Shown here: piece after piece, positions 58,362-64,000 of the stretch
Numbering within the stretch: position 1 is the stretch's first letter
Layout of the letters: each line of letters begins with the position of its first letter
Assembly: GCA_001556025.1 (NCBI GenBank)
Contig: LSIB01000190.1
Span: 169,001-233,000, forward strand
From: Rhizobiales bacterium CCH3-A5
GTDB taxonomy: Bacteria; Pseudomonadota; Alphaproteobacteria; Rhizobiales; Beijerinckiaceae
DNA length: 64,000 bases
Direction: 5' to 3'
The notes under the pieces: model-generated
What the model saw: only the letters and a program-made list of their open reading frames with translations
Database searches by the model: none
What the model was told of the DNA's origin: nothing
Position numbers and translations under genes: made by a program

Positions 58362-59147
58362 ATGAAGCCCGCCGCAGCGACGCGTTCGGACCGCAGGGAC
58401 GGGCCGGAGCGAAGCTGCGTCGTCAGCCGGGCGGTCAAGCCGCCCGACGATCTGATCCGCTTCGTCATCGGTCCCGACGGCGTGCTGACGCCGGACCTCA
58501 GGCGCAAGCTGCCAGGCCGGGGCGTCTGGGCCAGCCTCAGCGCCAGGACGGTGGCCGAGGCGATCCGGCGCAAGGCGTTCGAGCGCTCGCTCAAGACCAA
58601 GGTCTCGGTTCCGGCCGACCTCGTCGATCTGATCGACGGGCTGATGCGGCGCGATGCGCTGCAGGCGCTGGCCATGGCCAACAAGGCCGGGCTCGTTCAG
58701 GCCGGCTTCGCCAAGGTCGAGGCGATGGTCGGCTCGGGCCGCTGCGCGGCCGTCCTCGCGGCCAGCGACGGGGCGGAGGATGGTCAGCGCAAGATCGGCC
58801 AGGCTCTGCGGCGCGTCGAAATCGCCCGCCAGGAGGGCGGTCTGAAGCCGCGCAAGGTCCCGGTCGTGGGTATTTTCGCGGCCGCTGATTTGGAATTGGC
58901 GTTGGGGCGGGCACATGTGATACATGCGGCGCTTGCTCCGGGACCGGCGGCCGAGGGTTTCCTCTCCCGCTGGCGTCGGCTCGTCCGCTACCGGACGGAC
59001 GACGCCGGTGCGATCGAGCCGGATGATCTGGCCGACCCCGTAGAAACAGATGACGTGACGACGCGCATGGCGGCTCCGGATGCGGCAAATCCGGAAGCGG
59101 CAACGCCAGACGCGGCGAGACCGAAAGCGGCAGGACCGAACGAATAA
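58362..59147 (+). CDS. YlxR-L7Ae-like RNA-binding protein
   Basis: Protein of 261 aa fusing an N-terminal YlxR/DUF448 domain (residues ~15-85, [25 protein letters not shown] .. LPGRGVWAS) to an L7Ae-like domain (~90-200, [24 protein letters not shown]). The usual alphaproteobacterial gene between nusA and infB. After ~230 comes a low-complexity tail of P-D/E-A-A units ([21 protein letters not shown]). It lies 14 bp after nusA, and its TAA stop shares an A with the infB ATG (TAATG). The role in RNA binding is inferred from the fold. Confidence 0.9.
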   Translation: MKPAAATRSDRRDGPERSCVVSRAVKPPDDLIRFVIGPDGVLTPDLRRKLPGRGVWASLSARTVAEAIRRKAFERSLKTKVSVPADLVDLIDGLMRRDALQALAMANKAGLVQAGFAKVEAMVGSGRCAAVLAASDGAEDGQRKIGQALRRVEIARQEGGLKPRKVPVVGIFAAADLELALGRAHVIHAALAPGPAAEGFLSRWRRLVRYRTDDAGAIEPDDLADPVETDDVTTRMAAPDAANPEAATPDAARPKAAGPNE

Positions 59148-61990
59148 TGAGTGATACCAAGACCCCGGGCGACAAGACCTTGACTGTGAGTCCCCCGAAG
59201 ACCCTGACGTTGAAGCGCCCCGAGCAGAGCACTGTTCGGCAAAGCTTCTCGCATGGGCGCTCGAAGCAGGTCGTCGTCGAGGTCAAGCGCCGCGTCGCCG
59301 GCTCCGATGTCAAGGAAGCGGCCCCGGCCCGGGTCGCTCCGGCCCCCGCCCAACCGGCGCAGACCCGCGCCGCGCCGCCGCCGGCTCCCGTCGCTCCGCC
59401 GCGACCCGCGGGCGGCATGCTGCTGCGCACCCTGTCCGAGGACGAGAAGGACGCACGCCAGCGCGCCCTGTCCGATTCCCGCAGCCGTGAGGCCGAAGCC
59501 CGCGCCGCCGCCGAAGCCGAGGCTCGCCAGCGGGCCTTGGCTGCCGAGCGCGAGCGCCAGGAGCGCGAGGCCGGGCTCGCCCGCCAGCGCGAGGAAGAGG
59601 AGCGTCGCCGCCAGGAAGAGGATCGCAAGCGCCGCGCCGAGAGCGCCGCGCGCCAGCGCAGCGACGAGCCGCAGGCTCCGCGTCCGCCGCAGCCGCCGCG
59701 CGACTTCGCGCCCGCGCCGCAGGGCGAGGGCCAGCCCGCGCCCGCTCCGTCCTATCAGCCGGCCTCGCGCCCCGCTCCATCCGGCCCCCGTCCCGATTTT
59801 GCGCCGCGCGCCCCGATGCGTGATGTCGGCGCCCGGCCGCCGCGGATCGACCCGCCGCGTCCGCCACGCCCGGAAGGGCCGCGTCCGCCCCGTCCGCTCG
59901 ACGCGACGGCTCCCAGCGAGCCGGCCGTGGCGCGCCCGACGCGCCAGGCTCCCTCGGCCGCGGCTCCTCGCAGCCGTCCCGACGACGGCGAGGCCCGCCC
60001 CGCCTTCCGGCGTCCCGGCGGCTTCGCCGGCGGCCCGCCGCGGGGCGCGCCCGTGCCCGCCCCCAAGACACCCAAGGTCGGCGAGAAGCCGCGCGGCCGC
60101 CTGACGCTCTCGACCGCGACCGGCGGAGACGACGAGCGCACGCGTTCGGTCGCCGCCTTCCGCCGCCGCGTCCAGCGCATGACCGGGCATCGCGCCTCGG
60201 ACGTCGCCAAGGAGCGCGTGATGCGCGAGGTGGTGATCCCGGAGACGATCACAATCCAGGAACTCGCCAACCGCATGACGGAGCGCGGCGTCGACGTCAT
60301 CCGCCTGCTGATGAAGCAGGGCGCGATGCACAAGATCACCGATGTGATCGACGCCGACACGGCCCAGCTCGTCGCCGAGGAAATGGGCCACACCGTCAAG
60401 CGCGTCGCCGATTCCGACATCGAGACCGGCCTGTTCGACGATGTCGATCCCGAGGATACGCTGGTCTCGCGGCCGGCCGTCGTCACCATCATGGGCCATG
60501 TCGACCACGGCAAGACCTCGCTGCTCGACGCGATCCGCCAGACCCATGTCGTCACGGGCGAAGCCGGCGGCATCACCCAGCATATCGGCGCTTATCAGGT
60601 GAAGACGCCGTCGGGCGCGCAGGTTACCTTCATCGACACGCCCGGCCACGCCGCCTTCACGGCGATGCGCGCCCGCGGCGCCAAGGTGACCGACGTGGTG
60701 GTGCTCGTGGTCGCGGCCGATGACGGCGTCATGCCGCAGACGGTCGAGGCCATCAACCACGCCAAGGCGGCCGGCGTGCCGCTGATCGTGGCGATCAACA
60801 AGATCGACAAGTCCGACGCCAGCCCCGAGCGGGTCCGCGCCGAACTGCTGCAATACGAGATCCAGGTCGAGTCGCTGGGCGGCGAGACGCTCGAAATCGA
60901 GGTTTCGGCCAAGACCGGCAAGAATCTCGACAAGCTGCTTGAGGCGATCGCGCTCCAGGCCGAGCTGCTCGACCTCAAGGCCAATCCGGCCCGCGCGGCG
61001 GAAGGCACCGTGATCGAGGCCAAGCTCGATCGCGGCCGCGGCCCGGTCGCGACAGTGCTCGTCCAGCGCGGCACGCTGCGCACCGGCGACATCGTCGTGG
61101 CGGGCTCCGAATGGGGCCGTGTTCGCGCCCTGATCGGCGACACAGGCGCCCATATCAAGGAGGCGCCGCCCTCGCTGCCTGTCGAGGTGCTCGGCTTCAA
61201 CGGCACGCCCGAGGCCGGCGACCGCGTCGCGGTGGTCGACTCCGAGGCGCGCGCCCGCGAGATCACCGATTATCGCGAGCGCCAGAAGCGCGACCGCATC
61301 GCCGCGCGCGGCGGCGGATCGGGCGCGGGCCGTTCGCTCGCCGAGATGATGCGCGATCTCAAGGAAGGCGCGGGCCGCAAGGAGTTCCCGCTCGTCATCA
61401 AGGGCGACGTGCAGGGCTCCGTGGAAGCGATTGTCGGAACGCTGGAGAAGGTCGGCAACGAGGAGGTGCGCGCCCGCGTGCTGCAATCGGGCGTCGGCGG
61501 CATCACCGAATCCGACATCACGCTGGCCCAGGCCTCGGGCGCGGCCGTCATCGGCTTCAACGTGCGCGCCCACAAGGAAGCGCGCGAGGCGGCGGAGCGG
61601 GCCGGCGTCGAGATCCGCTACTACAACATCATCTACAACCTCGTGGACGATGTGAAGGCGGCGATGTCGGGCCTGCTCGCCCCGACGCTGCGCGAGACCA
61701 TGCTCGGCAACGCGCTGATCCTCGAGATCTTCGCGGTCTCGAAGGTCGGCAAGATCGCCGGCTGCCGCGTCACCGACGGCACGATCGAGCGCGGCGCCAA
61801 TGTCCGCCTGATCCGCGACAATGTCGTGGTCCACGAGGGCAAGCTCGCCCAGCTGAAGCGCTTCAAGGACGACGCCAAGGAAGTCGTGGCCGGCCAGGAA
61901 TGCGGCATGTCCTTCGAGAACTATCAGGACATGCGCGCCGGCGACGTCATCGAGTGCTACCGCGTCGAGGAGATCAAGCGGACGCTCTGA
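59147..61990 (+). CDS. infB: Translation initiation factor IF-2
   Basis: GTPase of 947 aa that brings fMet-tRNA to the 30S subunit. The N-terminal third (~1-330) is a Pro/Arg/Ala-rich, charged, disordered extension, including an E/R-rich coiled-coil-like stretch (~100-170) usual in this order. The G domain has G1 [10 protein letters not shown]3 DTPGHAAF, G4 NKIDKSD and G5 SAKTGKN; domains II-IV follow, ending [19 protein letters not shown]. It starts on the stop of the YlxR gene. rbfA follows after a 134 bp gap that contains a REP-like hairpin. Confidence 0.97.
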   Translation: MSDTKTPGDKTLTVSPPKTLTLKRPEQSTVRQSFSHGRSKQVVVEVKRRVAGSDVKEAAPARVAPAPAQPAQTRAAPPPAPVAPPRPAGGMLLRTLSEDEKDARQRALSDSRSREAEARAAAEAEARQRALAAERERQEREAGLARQREEEERRRQEEDRKRRAESAARQRSDEPQAPRPPQPPRDFAPAPQGEGQPAPAPSYQPASRPAPSGPRPDFAPRAPMRDVGARPPRIDPPRPPRPEGPRPPRPLDATAPSEPAVARPTRQAPSAAAPRSRPDDGEARPAFRRPGGFAGGPPRGAPVPAPKTPKVGEKPRGRLTLSTATGGDDERTRSVAAFRRRVQRMTGHRASDVAKERVMREVVIPETITIQELANRMTERGVDVIRLLMKQGAMHKITDVIDADTAQLVAEEMGHTVKRVADSDIETGLFDDVDPEDTLVSRPAVVTIMGHVDHGKTSLLDAIRQTHVVTGEAGGITQHIGAYQVKTPSGAQVTFIDTPGHAAFTAMRARGAKVTDVVVLVVAADDGVMPQTVEAINHAKAAGVPLIVAINKIDKSDASPERVRAELLQYEIQVESLGGETLEIEVSAKTGKNLDKLLEAIALQAELLDLKANPARAAEGTVIEAKLDRGRGPVATVLVQRGTLRTGDIVVAGSEWGRVRALIGDTGAHIKEAPPSLPVEVLGFNGTPEAGDRVAVVDSEARAREITDYRERQKRDRIAARGGGSGAGRSLAEMMRDLKEGAGRKEFPLVIKGDVQGSVEAIVGTLEKVGNEEVRARVLQSGVGGITESDITLAQASGAAVIGFNVRAHKEAREAAERAGVEIRYYNIIYNLVDDVKAAMSGLLAPTLRETMLGNALILEIFAVSKVGKIAGCRVTDGTIERGANVRLIRDNVVVHEGKLAQLKRFKDDAKEVVAGQECGMSFENYQDMRAGDVIECYRVEEIKRTL

Positions 61991-62052
61991 TCATGTCCTG
62001 ACGGGCACGGCGGGCGCTTCGGGCCTTCATCCTGCAGGCTACCATCATCCGA

Positions 62053-62085
62053 GACATGGCCGGGCCGCAGCCCGGCCATGATGTC
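62053..62085. repeat. REP-like palindrome between infB and rbfA
   Basis: Perfect arms CATGGCCGGG / CCCGGCCATG (62055-62064, 62071-62080) round a 6 nt loop, with outer GACAT / ATGTC partial pairing. It is alike in design to 5806-5828. Within an operon, such a hairpin may protect the upstream mRNA end; there is no T-run, so it is not a typical terminator. Confidence 0.6.
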
Positions 62086-62124
62086 TTCGCCGTCCGTCCG
62101 GTCCGATCCCGGAGAACGAGAACC

Positions 62125-62568
62125 ATGGCAAAACCAGCGAAATCCTCCGGGCCGAACGAGCGGCAATTGCGCATCGGCGAACTGATTCGGCATGCGCTCG
62201 CCGAAGTTCTCTCGCGCGGCGATATCCATGACGAGGTGCTCAGCCGGCACGTCGTCACCGTGCCGGAGGTCAGGCTCTCGAGCGATCTCAAGCTCGCGAC
62301 CTGCTTCGTCATGCCGCTCGGCGGCGGCGATGTCGGACCCGTTCTCAAGGCGCTGAACACGCACAAGAAATACATCCGCGGCGAGATCGCCCACCGCGTG
62401 AATCTGAAATTCGCGCCCGATCTCCGCTTCCTGCAGGACGGGAGTTTTGCGGAGGCCGAGCGCGTCGATGCGCTGCTCTATTCCGACAAGGTGCGCAGGG
62501 ACATCCTCAAGCAGCCGCTGCGGATCGACCAGGATGGCGGCGAGCAGAAGGCAGGCGACGATGAGTGA
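62125..62568 (+). CDS. rbfA: Ribosome-binding factor A
   Basis: Cold-shock-linked 30S maturation factor of 147 aa with the KH-like RbfA domain ([50 protein letters not shown], and the [24 protein letters not shown]-terminal helix). ATG 62125 is preceded by GGAGAACGAG. Its last 8 bp overlap truB, consistent with translational coupling. Confidence 0.95.
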   Translation: MAKPAKSSGPNERQLRIGELIRHALAEVLSRGDIHDEVLSRHVVTVPEVRLSSDLKLATCFVMPLGGGDVGPVLKALNTHKKYIRGEIAHRVNLKFAPDLRFLQDGSFAEAERVDALLYSDKVRRDILKQPLRIDQDGGEQKAGDDE

Positions 62569-63520
62569 CGTCGCCGCCCCCGACGAGCAGGCCGCGCAGC
62601 CGGACGCCGGCAATCAGGTCTTTTCAGCCCGCCCCAAGAAGCGCGACGTGCATGGCTGGGTCGTGCTCGACAAGCCGGTCGGCATGACCTCGACCCATGC
62701 CGTCGCGGTGGTCAAGCGCGCCTTCGCCGCCAGGAAGGCGGGCCACGCCGGCACGCTCGATCCGCTGGCCTCAGGTCTGCTGCCGATCGCTCTCGGCGAG
62801 GCGACCAAGACGGTCCCCTTCGTGATGGACGGCCGCAAGGCCTATCAGTTCACCGTGGCATGGGGCACGCAGACCAACACCGACGATACCGAGGGCAAGG
62901 TCATCGCGACCTCGGACGAGCGCCCGGACGAGGCGGCGATCGAGACGCTGCTGCCGCGCTTCACCGGCACGATCAGCCAGGTGCCGCCGCAGTTCTCCGC
63001 GATCAAGATCGCCGGCGAGCGCGCCTACGACCTCGCCCGCGACGGCGAGGACGTCGTGCTGGAGGCGCGGCCCGTCGAGATCGACGCGCTTCGCATCGTC
63101 AGCCATGACGGCGCGACCACGACCTTCGAGGCCGAATGCGGCAAGGGCACCTATGTCCGCGCCATCGCCCGCGATCTCGGCTCGGCGCTGGGCTGCCTCG
63201 GCCATGTCGCGCATCTGCGCCGCACCCGTGTCGGTCCCTTCGAGGTCGCGGACGCGGCGCTCGTCGAGACGCTGCGCGAGAGCCCCGAAAGCGCCGAGGC
63301 GGCGCTCCGGCCCGTGAGCGCCGCGCTGGCGCTGATCCCTGAGATCGTGATCCACCGCGACGCGGCGCTGCGCCTCAAGCGCGGCCAGAGCGTGCTGCTG
63401 CGGGGGCGTGATGCACCGGTCGAAGCGCCCGCCGTCTACACCACCTGCGGCGGCGTCCTGATCGCCACGGGCGAGATCGCGCAGGGCGAGTTCGTTCCCC
63501 ACCGGGTCTTCAACCTCTAG
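62561..63520 (+). CDS. truB: tRNA pseudouridine(55) synthase
   Basis: Makes pseudouridine 55 in the T-loop of tRNAs, 319 aa. Motif [15 protein letters not shown], catalytic Asp in [25 protein letters not shown], and [15 protein letters not shown] are all present; a PUA-like tail ends the protein. In many relatives rpsO follows, but here the next gene is a chemotaxis receptor-like gene, so the operon probably ends with truB. Confidence 0.96.
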   Translation: MSDVAAPDEQAAQPDAGNQVFSARPKKRDVHGWVVLDKPVGMTSTHAVAVVKRAFAARKAGHAGTLDPLASGLLPIALGEATKTVPFVMDGRKAYQFTVAWGTQTNTDDTEGKVIATSDERPDEAAIETLLPRFTGTISQVPPQFSAIKIAGERAYDLARDGEDVVLEARPVEIDALRIVSHDGATTTFEAECGKGTYVRAIARDLGSALGCLGHVAHLRRTRVGPFEVADAALVETLRESPESAEAALRPVSAALALIPEIVIHRDAALRLKRGQSVLLRGRDAPVEAPAVYTTCGGVLIATGEIAQGEFVPHRVFNL

Positions 63521-63540
63521 GAATCGAACTTGGCTTAACC

Positions 63541-63567
63541 AAATTCCGCCGGTTTTCGGCGAATTTT
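63541..63567 (+). terminator. Possible terminator of truB
   Basis: Stem AAATT(C)CGCCG / CGGCGAATTT with one bulged C and loop GTTTT, 20 bp after the truB stop. Most of the T residues are in the stem and no separate T-run follows, so the call is weak. Two TTAACC half-sites at 63535-63540 and 63566-63571 flank it. Confidence 0.35.
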
Positions 63568-63673
63568 AACCTTGTCGCGTCAGAGTCGTCCCGTCCGGGA
63601 CGGTTCCTGCCGTTTTCCGGTCGCAACCGGCCGTGCCGACGGCCGCTGGACGTATCGGAAAGCGACCCGCGAC

Positions 63674-64000
63674 ATGTTCTCGACCTCGATCAAGCGCTAT
63701 CTGCTCGCCACCATGGCCGGCATCTGCATCCCGGCCGTCGGCACGCTGGCCTATCTGGCGCAGGACGCGGTCACAGACGTCAGGACCAATACCCGGCTGA
63801 CGAGCCTCGTCGAGGCCGACCGCGCGCTTCTGCTCGCGGGAAATGCGATCCGCTCCAATCGCGGTCAGGCCCAGACCGCCATCCAGGCGACCGACGACGC
63901 GGCCGCCACGATCAAGCGGGTCGAGGAGGCCAATCGCGGCCATATCGCCGGGGCGATCGAGCGCCTGAAAGCGACAGATCTTGCCGAGCGGGCGGCGCTG
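63674..64000 (+). CDS. Probable methyl-accepting chemotaxis protein, N-terminus (runs off window)
   Basis: An open frame from ATG 63674 to the window end, 109 codons. It starts MFSTSIKRYLLATMAGICIPAVGTLAYLA, a short cytoplasmic lead and one membrane helix (~residues 8-30), and continues as a helical, Ala/Arg/Thr-rich periplasmic part (NTRLTSLVEADRALLLAGNAIRSNRGQAQTAIQ) of the sort seen in rhizobial MCPs. The HAMP and signalling domains would lie beyond the edge, so a sensor kinase or diguanylate cyclase with the same fold cannot be excluded. Confidence 0.6.
   Translation, partial: MFSTSIKRYLLATMAGICIPAVGTLAYLAQDAVTDVRTNTRLTSLVEADRALLLAGNAIRSNRGQAQTAIQATDDAAATIKRVEEANRGHIAGAIERLKATDLAERAAL

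Noticed and set aside
59300..60110. Proline/arginine-rich repeats in the infB 5' third as a novel repeat array
   Set aside because: A disordered, repetitive N-terminal extension is normal for IF-2 of high-GC alphaproteobacteria.
58988..61834. A long open frame (about 948 codons) on the minus strand opposite infB
   Set aside because: It is the GC-rich mirror of infB; its translation is rich in His, Arg, Asp and Gly without any domain, whereas infB has complete GTPase motifs.

Overview
This 64 kb window is high-GC, densely packed chromosomal DNA from an alphaproteobacterium, most likely a member of the Hyphomicrobiales (Rhizobiales) close to Bosea. The grounds are a DivL-type pseudo-kinase with Tyr at the phosphoacceptor site, RegB/RegA, alphaproteobacterial AddAB, MmcB, DUF2336 and DUF2628 proteins, a TTAA-N7-TTAA CtrA box, and the hisB-hisH-hisA-hisF-hisE-coaA and rimP-nusA-ylxR-infB-rbfA-truB gene orders. 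The genus is an inference. I see no rRNA, tRNA, insertion sequence, prophage or CRISPR array.

Layout. 1-13.6 kb (+): ahcY (cut at the left edge), divL, a TsaE-AmgK fusion, murU, addB, addA, trxA; most neighbours overlap by a few bases. 13.7-19.3 kb: a class A penicillin-binding protein behind a CtrA box, then on the minus strand a Bcr/CflA exporter, a zinc peptidase and the PHB depolymerase phaZ. 19.5-21.5 kb (+): regB-regA. 21.5-26.6 kb: mmcB, then a small polysaccharide set (WecA/MraY-type transferase, sugar epimerase, FlaA1/WbpM-type dehydratase) and a TetR regulator with a clear operator. 26.7-29.6 kb: cobQ and a divergent aminotransferase separated by a 299 bp control region with promoter, palindrome and potential RNA stem. 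29.6-37.5 kb (-): a TPR-like protein, ridA, a YqaA-type membrane protein, coaA and the his cluster, into which a DUF29 gene, a low-GC membrane-protein gene and a DUF2628 gene are spliced with 4 bp overlaps.

37.6-42.7 kb (+): hslV-GNAT-hslU-murJ in a translationally coupled row, then trpS. 42.8-52.0 kb (+): universal stress protein, NifU-type scaffold, tsaB, rimI, plsC-like acyltransferase, miaB, phoH, ybeY, corC/ybeX, lnt. 52.1-54.7 kb (+): an XRE regulator (PraR-like), metK, trmB. 54.7-55.8 kb (-): a DUF2336 protein. 55.9-63.5 kb (+): the translation/transcription operon rimP-nusA-ylxR/L7Ae-infB-rbfA-truB, preceded by a compact promoter plus terminator that looks like an attenuator or a short RNA gene. 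The window ends in the N-terminus of a probable chemotaxis receptor.

Themes: the SAM cycle (ahcY, metK), tRNA modification (tsaE, tsaB, miaB, trmB, truB), peptidoglycan synthesis and recycling (amgK, murU, murJ, PBP), recombination repair (addAB), histidine synthesis, and cell-cycle and redox signalling. The coding content is mostly core genome. The least explained signals are the cobQ upstream region, the rimP leader, the palindrome before metK and the guest genes in the his operon.
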